NCBI RefSeq assembly: GCF_001541225.1 | Contig: NZ_LMTS01000274.1 | Coordinates: forward strand, 1 to 45,730 | DNA from: Variovorax sp. WDL1 | Lineage (GTDB): Bacteria > Pseudomonadota > Gammaproteobacteria > Burkholderiales > Burkholderiaceae_C | Length of the DNA: 45,730 nucleotides | Direction of reading: 5' to 3' | Shown: positions 16,025-23,943 of the stretch, in pieces | How positions within the stretch are numbered: the first letter of the stretch is position 1 | Layout: each line of letters begins with the position of its first letter | Translations under genes and position numbers: made by a program | Notes under the pieces: model-generated | Seen by the model: only the letters and a program-made list of their open reading frames with translations | Told to the model about the DNA's origin: nothing | Database searches by the model: none

Positions 16025-17026
16025 TTGACGACGACCATTCCAGTGACGCTGCTCTTTTCCGACGGCGTCTCACGACGCCTCCAGGTGCCCTGCGGCCACA
16101 ACCTGGTGGAGTCCGCAACAGCCGCCGGACTCAACCTGCTGACCGATTGCTCCAATGGCCAGTGCGGCACCTGCACCGCCCAGCTCGTCTCCGGCGAGGT
16201 GGACATGCAGGAGTACGACCCGAGCGTGCTGCCGGACGAAGACCGGGACACGGGCGTGGTGCTGCCATGCGTGTGCCATGTCAGCGCACCGTGCGCCATC
16301 GAGTTCCCATACGACTCCACGGAAGCATTGACGGAGGAACCGGCGCCGATGCCGGCGGAGGTCACCGCGATCGACCAGGTCGCCAGCGAGATCGTGCGCC
16401 TCGAACTGGCCATAGGAGAGACGGTCGTCTTCGAGCCCGGGCAGTACGTGCGCATCCATCCGCGCGGAACTGAGGTCGTGCGCTCCTACTCGATGGCAAA
16501 CGTTCCGGGCACGGACCGGCTCGAGTTCTACATCCGGATCGTGCCAGGCGGTGCGTTCTCGTCCTGGCTGGATGCCGCCAAGGTCGGTGACATGGTTGAC
16601 ATCAGCGCGCCCCACGGCACCTTCTTCCTGCGTCACGAGAACCGGCCGCGCCTGTTCGTCGCGGGGGGCACGGGCCTGGCGCCCTTCCTGTCCATGCTGC
16701 GTGCCGTTGCCGCCGACCCCGCCACCCAGCAGCCCCGCACCACCGTCGTCATCGGCGCCCGCACGCATGGCCACCTGATCGCGATGGACGAACTGGAGCA
16801 GCTGCGGACCAGCTTGCCTGGCGTGGCAATCCATCTCGCCGTCGAACAAGGCGACGGGCCTCCTGCCCACCGCGGCTATCCCACCGACCTGATTGCGCAA
16901 CTGCATCTGGATGCGGATACACGGGTGTACCTGTGCGGGCCGCCGCCGATGGTCGAGGCCGGCCGCTCGGCCGCCGAATCCATCGGACTGCCTCGCAAGG
17001 AAGTCCTGTGCGAACGCTTCACCTGA
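16025..17026 (+). CDS. Ring-hydroxylating oxygenase reductase (2Fe-2S/FAD/NADH, BenC-like)
   Basis: A 333-residue electron-transfer protein feeding the Rieske oxygenase. Order of domains is chloroplast-type 2Fe-2S ferredoxin (Cys42, 47, 50 in DCSNGQCGTC and Cys82 in VVLPC), FAD domain with RSYSMAN, then NAD domain with GGTGLAPFLSML and CGPPPMVEA, ending CERF. This is the BenC/XylZ order, so no separate ferredoxin gene is needed, and none is seen. I start it at the TTG 16025, which has GAGGT four bases upstream. The in-frame ATG at 15953 lies within the -10 element and operator B2, and its extra residues look non-conserved. First gene of the plus-strand operon. Confidence 0.87.
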   Translation: MTTTIPVTLLFSDGVSRRLQVPCGHNLVESATAAGLNLLTDCSNGQCGTCTAQLVSGEVDMQEYDPSVLPDEDRDTGVVLPCVCHVSAPCAIEFPYDSTEALTEEPAPMPAEVTAIDQVASEIVRLELAIGETVVFEPGQYVRIHPRGTEVVRSYSMANVPGTDRLEFYIRIVPGGAFSSWLDAAKVGDMVDISAPHGTFFLRHENRPRLFVAGGTGLAPFLSMLRAVAADPATQQPRTTVVIGARTHGHLIAMDELEQLRTSLPGVAIHLAVEQGDGPPAHRGYPTDLIAQLHLDADTRVYLCGPPPMVEAGRSAAESIGLPRKEVLCERFT

Positions 17027-17046
17027 ACCCAGCCAAGAGAGAGCTC

Positions 17047-18414
17047 ATGATCCCCATCACCACCGAGTCGCGCTACAACGCCATGATCAATCTGCGCAAG
17101 GGCCTGATCAGCCGCGAGATCTTCTCCGACAAGGATGTCTTCGAGGAAGAACTCGAGAAGGTCTTCACCCGCTCCTGGCTGTTCGTCGGCCACGAAAGCC
17201 AGATCCCCAACCCCGGCGACTACTTCACTTCGCGCATGGGCGCCGAATCGGTGATCCTGGCACGCGACAAGAAGAAAAAGGTGCACGTCTTCCTCAATTC
17301 CTGCCGGCACCGTGGGATGAAGGTTTGCCAATACGACCACGGCAACACCCAGCTCTTCACCTGCCCGTATCACAGCTGGAGCTACACCACCGAAGGCAAG
17401 CTGTTCGGCGTGCCCCAGTTCAAGAGCCTGTACGAGGGCTGCCTGGACAAGGACGAATGGTCTCTGATCGAAGTGCCGAAGATGGAGATCTACAAGGGCA
17501 CCGTGTGGGCGAGCTGGGACAAGGACGCGCCGGACTTCATGACCTACCTCGGCGACGCCAAGACCCACCTGGACCTCGCGCTGGACGCACGGGACGGGCG
17601 CGAGGGCGGCTCGGAGGTGCTGTTCGGCGTGCACAAGTGGATCATCCCGTGCAACTGGAAATTTGCTGCGGAGAACTTCCTGGGCGACACGTACCACAAC
17701 GTGAGCCACCGCTCGGTCGACCTGATCGGCATCGGCCCGAGCGCGGAAGCGGGGGTCAAGGGCCGCCGCGACAACGAACTCGAGAAGGCAAAGCACGTCT
17801 GGGTGAACTTCCCGGCAGGCCACGGTGTGCACAGCGCGTTGATGCCGGAGAACACGGAGTTCGTCGACACCTATCGCGACAACCCCGTCATCGCCGAATA
17901 CTTCCGCCATTGCCATGAGGAGCGCAAACGCCGCATGGGCGCCGAGCGCAACCGCCTGGTGCCTTTCGTGGGCACGATCTTTCCGAACGTGTCCTTCCAT
18001 GGCACGCAACCGCGCAACCTGTGCGTCTGGCACCCCCATGGGCCGGAGGCGACGGAAGCCTGGCGATTCTTCCTGGTGGACGCCGACGCGCCGCAGGATG
18101 TGAAGGATTTCCTGCGCAAGTACTACATGCGCTACTCCGGGCCCGCGGGCATGACCGAGCAGGACGACATGGAGAATTGGAACTACGCGACCGCCGGCAG
18201 CCGCGGCGTGATCGCCAAGCGCTATCCCTACAACTACCAGCAGTCGCTGGGCAAGGTGCAGACCGACAGCCCCATGCCGGGCAACGTCAGCACCCAGGTC
18301 AGCGAAGAAAACCCGCGGCAGTTCTACCGCCGTTGGCGCGACTACATGAACGGTGCCGACTGGAACACCCTGCTGGGACGCCACGACACGCAGCCGGCAA
18401 GCTTTGCCGAGTAA
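17047..18414 (+). CDS. Aromatic ring-hydroxylating dioxygenase, alpha (Rieske) subunit
   Basis: A 455-residue oxygenase large subunit. The Rieske 2Fe-2S ligands are Cys86/His88 (CRHRG) and Cys106/His109 (CPYHSW). The mononuclear iron site is ENFLGDTYHNVSHRS, with Asp214, His217 and His221. The usual spacing between the two histidines is four residues; here it is three. The ATG at 17047 follows an AGAGAGAG-like purine tract; a longer frame to 16933 runs back into the reductase gene. It probably adds O2 to an aromatic carboxylate to give a cis-dihydrodiol, with the SDR downstream restoring aromaticity. Substrate is not readable; candidates include aryl carboxylates and arylalkanoates. Confidence 0.9.
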   Translation: MIPITTESRYNAMINLRKGLISREIFSDKDVFEEELEKVFTRSWLFVGHESQIPNPGDYFTSRMGAESVILARDKKKKVHVFLNSCRHRGMKVCQYDHGNTQLFTCPYHSWSYTTEGKLFGVPQFKSLYEGCLDKDEWSLIEVPKMEIYKGTVWASWDKDAPDFMTYLGDAKTHLDLALDARDGREGGSEVLFGVHKWIIPCNWKFAAENFLGDTYHNVSHRSVDLIGIGPSAEAGVKGRRDNELEKAKHVWVNFPAGHGVHSALMPENTEFVDTYRDNPVIAEYFRHCHEERKRRMGAERNRLVPFVGTIFPNVSFHGTQPRNLCVWHPHGPEATEAWRFFLVDADAPQDVKDFLRKYYMRYSGPAGMTEQDDMENWNYATAGSRGVIAKRYPYNYQQSLGKVQTDSPMPGNVSTQVSEENPRQFYRRWRDYMNGADWNTLLGRHDTQPASFAE

Positions 18415-18421
18415 GCCGCAC

Positions 18422-19219
18422 ATGAGCGTCATCATCGTCACGGGCGGCACCTTCGGGCTCGGCCAGTCCATCACCGTGGAACTGGCCCGGCGCGGCCACC
18501 GGGTGGTCGCCTTCGGTCTTTCGCAGGCGCAGGTGTCCAGCACGGCCCAGGGCACGGACAGCCTGCTCGCGGAACTCAAGCAGGCTGGATGCGAGGCAGA
18601 CATCCTCGAGGCGGATGTCTCCCGGGCCGCGGACGTCGAGCGGGTCGTGCAGCACACGCTGCAGCGCCATGGGGCCATCCACGGACTGGTGAACAACGCC
18701 GCGATCGGCCCGCTCGGCACCGTGCTCGACACCCCCGAGGAACTGTTCACGCGCATCGTCGACGTGAACCTGAAGGGCACCTACCTCATGAGCCGCGCGG
18801 TGATCCCGCACATGAAGCGTCAGGGCGGGGGCGCCATTGTGAACATCGGCTCGGGTGCCGGCCATGGCAAACCGAACATGGCCGCCTACGCAGCAAGCAA
18901 GGGCGCCATCCTGGCGCTCAGCACCGCCATGGCCTATGACCACTTCCACGACCGCATCCGCGTCAACGTCGCCATTCCCGGCGGCGGGGGCATCGTGTCC
19001 GGCATGAGCGTCGGCCGCGTCGGCGGCGACGTGAAGACCTTCACCAGCCGACCCGTGTCCGGCACGGCCGCCGGCCGGCCCGCGACGGGTCGAGACCTCG
19101 CGCACGCCGTCGCGTTCCTGCTGTCCGACGAAGCCGAGACCGTCTCCGGCACCGTGCTGGACGTCGGCTGCTTCGCCAACCAGGGCGGCCCCATTCCGGC
19201 CATTCCGTCCAAGACCTGA
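18422..19219 (+). CDS. Short-chain dehydrogenase/reductase, probable cis-dihydrodiol dehydrogenase
   Basis: A 265-residue classical SDR. The cofactor loop is TGGTFGLG near the N-terminus, followed by LVNNAAIGPLG. The catalytic Ser is in IVNIGSGAG and the Tyr/Lys pair in YAASKGAIL. It lies between the alpha and beta subunit genes of the oxygenase, 7 bp after alpha and 24 bp before beta, which makes oxidation of the oxygenase's cis-diol product the most likely role. The ATG at 18422 is chosen because the Rossmann strand (SVIIVTGG) begins there; the frame runs further upstream inside the alpha gene. NAD versus NADP preference cannot be read with confidence. Confidence 0.86.
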   Translation: MSVIIVTGGTFGLGQSITVELARRGHRVVAFGLSQAQVSSTAQGTDSLLAELKQAGCEADILEADVSRAADVERVVQHTLQRHGAIHGLVNNAAIGPLGTVLDTPEELFTRIVDVNLKGTYLMSRAVIPHMKRQGGGAIVNIGSGAGHGKPNMAAYAASKGAILALSTAMAYDHFHDRIRVNVAIPGGGGIVSGMSVGRVGGDVKTFTSRPVSGTAAGRPATGRDLAHAVAFLLSDEAETVSGTVLDVGCFANQGGPIPAIPSKT

Positions 19220-19243
19220 CAACGAACATCACTGGAGAGAACA

Positions 19244-19825
19244 ATGTCCGAGATCGCTGAAGTTGCCGTGCAGACGCCTGCGCGTCTGCCCCGGGACGCG
19301 CGGTACTACGAGATCAAGCGCGAAGTCGAGGAGTTCCTTTTCGACGAAGCCAACCTGCTCGACGAGCGCCGATTCAAGGAATGGGTGGATACGCTCGCGG
19401 AGGACCTCGAGTACTTCATGCCAATGACGTTCAACGTCAAGTTCGGCGAGCACGCGGCGCGCGAGAACACCACGCGCGAGAAGCACATGAGCTGGTTCAA
19501 TGAGGGCAAGTGGACGCTGACGAAGCGTGCCGAGCAGATCCTCACGGGCGTGCACTGGGCGGAGGAACCACTGTCGCGCGTCTGCCGCCTGGTCACGAAC
19601 GTGCAGCTGACTGGCATCGCGATGAACGCGGAAGGCGAAGAGGAGGTCTCGGTGTCTAGCCGGTTCCTCATTTACCAGAACCGCTGCGAGCACGAGCAGT
19701 ACTTCTTCGTGGGCGACCGCCGCGACATGATCCGCAGAACCCCATCGGGCTTGCAGCTGGCAAAGCGGGAAATCCAGATCCACCAGAACGTGCTGCTGGC
19801 CAAGAACCTCACCGTCTTCTTCTGA
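19244..19825 (+). CDS. Aromatic ring-hydroxylating dioxygenase, beta subunit
   Basis: A 193-residue small subunit of the NTF2-like/SnoaL fold, normal length for the family. Recognisable blocks are EVEEFLFDEANLLDERRFKEW, LAEDLEYFMPM, SRVCRLVTNVQL, SVSSRFLIYQNR and the C-terminal AKREIQIHQNVLLAKNLTVF. It has no redox centre and is structural in the alpha3beta3 hexamer. The start is supported by GGAGAG about seven bases upstream. It is separated from its alpha partner by the SDR gene, an uncommon order. Family assignment is firm. Confidence 0.9.
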   Translation: MSEIAEVAVQTPARLPRDARYYEIKREVEEFLFDEANLLDERRFKEWVDTLAEDLEYFMPMTFNVKFGEHAARENTTREKHMSWFNEGKWTLTKRAEQILTGVHWAEEPLSRVCRLVTNVQLTGIAMNAEGEEEVSVSSRFLIYQNRCEHEQYFFVGDRRDMIRRTPSGLQLAKREIQIHQNVLLAKNLTVFF

Positions 19826-19838
19826 AGGAAAACCACAA

Positions 19839-20015
19839 ATGATCAACCTCATGACCGTGGAGCCGGGCCAGAAGCTTCGGCTCAAGGACGGCACCATTGC
19901 CGAAGTGGTGGAAAACATCGGCGATGGCATCTGGGTCCAGGCACGCCGCGCGGGCGACAGCGACGAAGAGCTCATCCACTGCGAGGAGATCGTGGGCACG
20001 GCGGAGGACGAATGA
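19839..20015 (+). CDS. Small acidic protein of the Rieske operon, function unknown
   Basis: A 58-residue reading frame (start MINLMTVEPGQKLRL, end GTAEDE). It starts 13 bp after the beta-subunit stop, with GAAGGAAA about ten bases before the ATG, and its stop overlaps the next start as ATGA. Its spacing and coupling on both sides and its codon use (GC-rich third positions) match the neighbours, which argues that it is real. The sequence KLRLKDGTIAEVVENIGDG looks like alternating beta strands of a small SH3/KOW-like barrel, with an acidic tail. I do not recognise the family. A structural or regulatory accessory to the oxygenase is possible, but only by position. Confidence 0.72.
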   Translation: MINLMTVEPGQKLRLKDGTIAEVVENIGDGIWVQARRAGDSDEELIHCEEIVGTAEDE

Positions 20016-20752
20016 AGCAGGACATTGCGCCGCAGGAGCGGCAGGCACGGTTGCAGCTCGCCTCCTGCTACAGGCTCTTCGACTGGCTCGGCTGGACGGA
20101 GCTGATCTTCAACCACATCACGGTGCGGGTGCCGGACACGGGCGACGGTCAGGCCCAGTACCTCATCAACCGGTTCGGCCTGCACTACTCGGAAGTGACG
20201 CCGGAAAACCTGGTGAAGATCGCGATCGACGGCACGGTGCTGGACGGCAGCAAGGCCGAAGTGAACAAGGCGGGCTTCGTGATCCATTCCGCCCTCCACG
20301 CCGCACGCCCCGATGCGCACTGCGTGATGCACGTGCACACCACCGCGGGCTGCGCCATCGCATGCAAGGAGGAAGGCCTGAGGCACGACAACTTCTACAG
20401 CGCGATGCTGTACGGGGATTTGGCCTACCACGACTATGAAGGCGTCACGACCAATCTCGACGAGCAGCCGCGGCTGGTGCGCTCGCTCGGTGAGCGCAAT
20501 CACCTGCTCCTGCGCAACCACGGGCTGCTGGCGCTCGGCCCTACCCTGCCGACGGCCTTCAACCGGCTGTGGGTGCTGCAGCGCGCATGCGAGATCCAGC
20601 TGGCGTCCGATGCCGGCGCCGGCCCGAATCGGCCCATCGCCGACGAGATCCTGCGCAAGGTGCCGGAAACACGAGTGGCCGGGCAATCCACGACCCACCA
20701 GTTGATCTTCGACGCCATGCTGCGCCGAGCAGGTATCCAATGGAGCACGTGA
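20012..20752 (+). CDS. Class II aldolase/adducin-family protein
   Basis: A 246-residue member of the class II aldolase/adducin family. Zinc-site features are the HVHTT pair of histidines and the later RNHGLL histidine; FNHITVRVP and FGLHYSEVTPENLVKI are typical of the adducin-like branch. Members can be zinc aldolases or decarboxylases; in phthalate pathways a related family member decarboxylates dihydroxyphthalate. Here it overlaps the small gene before it and lies 4 bp before the GabD-like gene. Since the hpaI gene at the end of this operon is broken, this protein could instead supply the pyruvate-releasing aldol cleavage, or decarboxylate the product of the dihydrodiol dehydrogenase. Both are inference. 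Confidence 0.83.
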   Translation: MKQDIAPQERQARLQLASCYRLFDWLGWTELIFNHITVRVPDTGDGQAQYLINRFGLHYSEVTPENLVKIAIDGTVLDGSKAEVNKAGFVIHSALHAARPDAHCVMHVHTTAGCAIACKEEGLRHDNFYSAMLYGDLAYHDYEGVTTNLDEQPRLVRSLGERNHLLLRNHGLLALGPTLPTAFNRLWVLQRACEIQLASDAGAGPNRPIADEILRKVPETRVAGQSTTHQLIFDAMLRRAGIQWST

Positions 20753-20756
20753 CGCC

Positions 20757-22214
20757 ATGCTGAGACTGAGAGACCCCGACCTGCTGCGAAACGCCCTCTT
20801 CATCGACGGGGAATGGGTCGGAGACGACGCGGGGAACTGGATCGAGGTGCGCAATCCGGCCACCGGCGAGGTGGTGGGCAACGTGCCCAACGCCGGTGAG
20901 GTGGAGACCCACCGCGCGATCGCCGCGGCCGAACGCGCGTTCCTGGCCTGGCGCGCCACCACCGCGGAGCACCGCGCGCGCATCCTGCGCAAGTGGTTCG
21001 ACTTGTTGATCGAACACCAGGAAGACCTGGCGTTGATCATGACAAGTGAACAGGGCAAGCCGCTCGCGGAGGCGCGGGGCGAGATCGCCTATGCGGCTTC
21101 GTATGTGGAATGGTTCGCGGAGGAGGCTCGCCGCGTGTACGGCGATGTCATCCCCTCGCCCTGGGCCGACAAGCGCATCGTGGTGAAGAAAGAACCGGTC
21201 GGCGTGTGCGCAGCCATCACGCCGTGGAACTTCCCCTGCGCCATGATCACCCGCAAGGTGGCACCGGCGCTGGCGGCTGGATGCACGATCATCGTGAAGC
21301 CCGCGCAACAGACGCCGCTGTCCGCCCTGGCGATGGCGGAGCTCGCGGCCCGCGCCGGCGTGCCCGCTGGCGCCTTCAACGTCGTGACGGGCCGCGCCCG
21401 CGAGATCGGCACCGCGCTGACGCAAAGCCCGGTGGTCAGGAAGCTGACCTTCACCGGCTCGACAGAGATCGGCCGCGTGCTCGCGGCGCAGTGCGCCCCG
21501 ACGCTCAAGCGCATGTCGCTCGAGCTCGGTGGCAATGCGCCGTTCATCGTCTTCGACGACGCCGACCTGGACGAGGCGGTCGCGGGCGCGATCGCATCCA
21601 AATACCGCAACAGCGGCCAGACCTGCGTCTGCGCCAACCGACTGCTGGTTCAGGACGGCATCTATGACGCCTTCGCGAAGAAGCTGGCGGCCGCAGTGGC
21701 CGAGCTGCGCGTCGGCGATGGCACCGACCCCGCGAGCCAGCAGGGCCCGCTGATAGACGGCAACGCCTTGGCCAAGGTCGAGGAACTGGTCGGCGACGCC
21801 GTGGCGCGCGGGGCGCGAGTCCTCACCGGCGGTCAACGCCATGCCCTCGGGCGCAACTTCTACGAGCCGACGGTGATCACGAACGTGAATGCTGACATGA
21901 AGATCGCCAACGAAGAGATCTTCGGGCCCGTCGCACCGCTGCTGCGCTTCAACACGGAAGCCGAAGCCGTGCAAGTGGCGAACGCCAGCGAATCTGGGCT
22001 GGCCGCTTACTTCTTCTCGCGGGACATCGCGCGCGTGTGGCGCGTGGCCGATGCCATCGAAGCTGGCATGGTTGGCATCAACACCGGCGTCATCAGCACC
22101 GCCGTCGCGCCGTTCGGCGGTGTCAAGCAGTCCGGCATGGGCCGCGAAGGCTCCAGGTACGGCATCGACGAATACGTCGACACCAAGTATCTGTGCATGG
22201 GCGGCATCGCCTGA
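20757..22214 (+). CDS. gabD: Succinate-semialdehyde dehydrogenase-like aldehyde dehydrogenase (GabD)
   Basis: A 485-residue NAD(P)-dependent dehydrogenase closest to GabD. Features are TSEQGKPLAEARGEI, ITPWNFPCAMITRKVAPALA, VKPAQQTPLSALA, FTGSTEIGR, LELGGNAPFIVFDDADLDE (general-base Glu), NSGQTCVCANR (catalytic Cys) and FGGVKQSGMGREGSRYGI. Pyruvate plus succinate semialdehyde are the end products of the HpaI step in the homoprotocatechuate pathway, so a GabD in the same regulon fits. It starts 4 bp after the aldolase-family gene. The family match is strong, but related dehydrogenases oxidise glutarate semialdehyde or other aldehydes. Confidence 0.86.
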   Translation: MLRLRDPDLLRNALFIDGEWVGDDAGNWIEVRNPATGEVVGNVPNAGEVETHRAIAAAERAFLAWRATTAEHRARILRKWFDLLIEHQEDLALIMTSEQGKPLAEARGEIAYAASYVEWFAEEARRVYGDVIPSPWADKRIVVKKEPVGVCAAITPWNFPCAMITRKVAPALAAGCTIIVKPAQQTPLSALAMAELAARAGVPAGAFNVVTGRAREIGTALTQSPVVRKLTFTGSTEIGRVLAAQCAPTLKRMSLELGGNAPFIVFDDADLDEAVAGAIASKYRNSGQTCVCANRLLVQDGIYDAFAKKLAAAVAELRVGDGTDPASQQGPLIDGNALAKVEELVGDAVARGARVLTGGQRHALGRNFYEPTVITNVNADMKIANEEIFGPVAPLLRFNTEAEAVQVANASESGLAAYFFSRDIARVWRVADAIEAGMVGINTGVISTAVAPFGGVKQSGMGREGSRYGIDEYVDTKYLCMGGIA

Positions 22215-22245
22215 ATCCCGTCCTTCCGAACCAGGAACTACAAGA

Positions 22246-23940
22246 ATGGAAACTTCACTCAAGACCCGCGTCCTGATCGTCGGCGGCGGCCCCGTCGGCC
22301 TGACGATTGCCATGGACCTGGCTCAGCGCGGTATCGACGTGCTGGTCGCCGAGGTCCGGCACCGCGGCGAGCCGCCGAGCGTGAAGTGCAATCACGTTTC
22401 CGCGCGCTCCATGGAGATCTTCCGCCGGCTGGGCGTGGCCAAGGCGCTGCGCGAAGCCGGCCTCCCCGCCGACTATCCGAACGATGTGGCCTATCGGACG
22501 GCAGTCACCGGCACCGAGCTTTCGCGCATTCCGATCCCCGCGCGCAAGGACCGCTACACCGCCACCGGCGGCCCCGACACCTGGTGGCCCACGCCCGAGC
22601 CGCCGCACCGCATCAACCAGATCTTCCTCGAGCCCGTGCTCTTCGCGCACGCGGAGTCCACAGCCGGCGTGCGCATCCTGAATCGCACGCAGGTCGACGA
22701 GTTCGCGCAGGATGCGGAAGGCATAGACGCGACAGCGACGAACCTCGACACCGGCGAGACATTGCGCATTCGTTGCGACTTCATGATCGGCTGCGACGGG
22801 GGCAAATCGATGGTCCGCAAGAAGATCGGCGCAAAGCTCAGCGGCACCGACGTGGTGGGCCGCGTGCAGTCGACCTACTTCCGCGCCCCCGCCCTGCTCG
22901 GCCTGTTGAAGCACAAGCCTGCCTGGGCCACCTTCGGGCTCAACACCCGCCGCTGCGGCAACGTCTATGCCATCGATGGCAAGGAGACGTGGCTGATGCA
23001 CAACTACCTTCATGCCGGCGAGACCTTCGACTCCGTCGACCGCGACTGGGCGATCCGCACGATCCTTGGCGTCGGCCCCGACTTCGAGTACGAAATCATC
23101 ACCAAGGAAGACTGGATCGGGCGTCGGCTGGTTGCCGACAAGTTTCGTGACCGCCGCGTTTTCATCTGCGGCGATGCCTCGCACCTGTGGATTCCGATGG
23201 CGGGCTATGGCATGAACGCCGGGCTCGCCGACGCGATGAATCTCTCCTGGACGCTCGCCGCCTACCTGCAGGGCTGGGCGGGCGAAGCCATCCTCGATGC
23301 GTACGAGGCCGAGCGCCTGCCAATCACCGAGCAGGTCTCCCAGTTCGCGATGAACCATGCACTGGCGCTGCAGGCCCAGCGCGAAGGCGTGCCGCAGGAC
23401 ATCGAGAAGGAAGGCCCCGAGGGCGATGCCGTGCGGCAGGCCGCAGGCCGCGCACTCTATGAGCTTAACGTGCAGCAGTATTGCTGCGGCGGGCTGAACT
23501 TCGGCTACTTCTACGACAAGTCGCCGTTGATCGAGTACGACCAGGAGTCCCCCCCCGCCTACACGATGTCCACGTTCACGCCTTCCACGGTGCCCGGCTG
23601 CCGGACACCGCACGTATGGCTGAAGGATGGCAGGTCGCTGTACGACGCGCTCGGCAACGGCTACGCGATCATCCGAAAGGATCCTTCCGTGGACGTGGCT
23701 CCACTGCTCGCTGCGGCCGAGAAGCACGGCGTTCCGATGAAGGTCGTGGACCTCGACGCGGGCGACGGTGCCGAGGTCTACGACCGCGCGCTGGTCCTCT
23801 CGCGTCCCGACCAGCACGTGGCATGGCGCGGCGATGCCTGCCCGGCCGATTGCTTGGCACTGGTCGACCGCATTCGCGGTGCGCTTGAACAGAACGGACG
23901 TGCTGCGGTGGAAAGCTCCGCAGCGGTCATCGCGGCCTGA
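22246..23940 (+). CDS. FAD-dependent aromatic monooxygenase (PHBH/MhpA family)
   Basis: A 564-residue flavoprotein hydroxylase. FAD features are VLIVGGGPVGLTIAMDLAQRG at the N-terminus, CDGGKSMVRKKIG in the middle, and RRVFICGDASHLWIPMAGYG before GMNAGLADAMNLSW. The roughly 150-residue C-terminal extension resembles the thioredoxin-like domain of the MhpA/phenol hydroxylase group. It would use NAD(P)H and O2 to hydroxylate an aromatic ring, an alternative to the oxygenase for making a diol. The ATG at 22246 has AGGA upstream; a longer frame to 22051 lies within gabD. It is followed after three bases by the hpaI remnant. Substrate unknown. Confidence 0.88.
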   Translation: METSLKTRVLIVGGGPVGLTIAMDLAQRGIDVLVAEVRHRGEPPSVKCNHVSARSMEIFRRLGVAKALREAGLPADYPNDVAYRTAVTGTELSRIPIPARKDRYTATGGPDTWWPTPEPPHRINQIFLEPVLFAHAESTAGVRILNRTQVDEFAQDAEGIDATATNLDTGETLRIRCDFMIGCDGGKSMVRKKIGAKLSGTDVVGRVQSTYFRAPALLGLLKHKPAWATFGLNTRRCGNVYAIDGKETWLMHNYLHAGETFDSVDRDWAIRTILGVGPDFEYEIITKEDWIGRRLVADKFRDRRVFICGDASHLWIPMAGYGMNAGLADAMNLSWTLAAYLQGWAGEAILDAYEAERLPITEQVSQFAMNHALALQAQREGVPQDIEKEGPEGDAVRQAAGRALYELNVQQYCCGGLNFGYFYDKSPLIEYDQESPPAYTMSTFTPSTVPGCRTPHVWLKDGRSLYDALGNGYAIIRKDPSVDVAPLLAAAEKHGVPMKVVDLDAGDGAEVYDRALVLSRPDQHVAWRGDACPADCLALVDRIRGALEQNGRAAVESSAAVIAA

Positions 23941-23943
23941 ACG

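Noticed and set aside
16876..18780. Long minus-strand frame (about 634 codons) across the Rieske alpha gene
   Set aside because: Antisense to the reductase, alpha and SDR genes, low-complexity Arg/His-rich translation, no domain.
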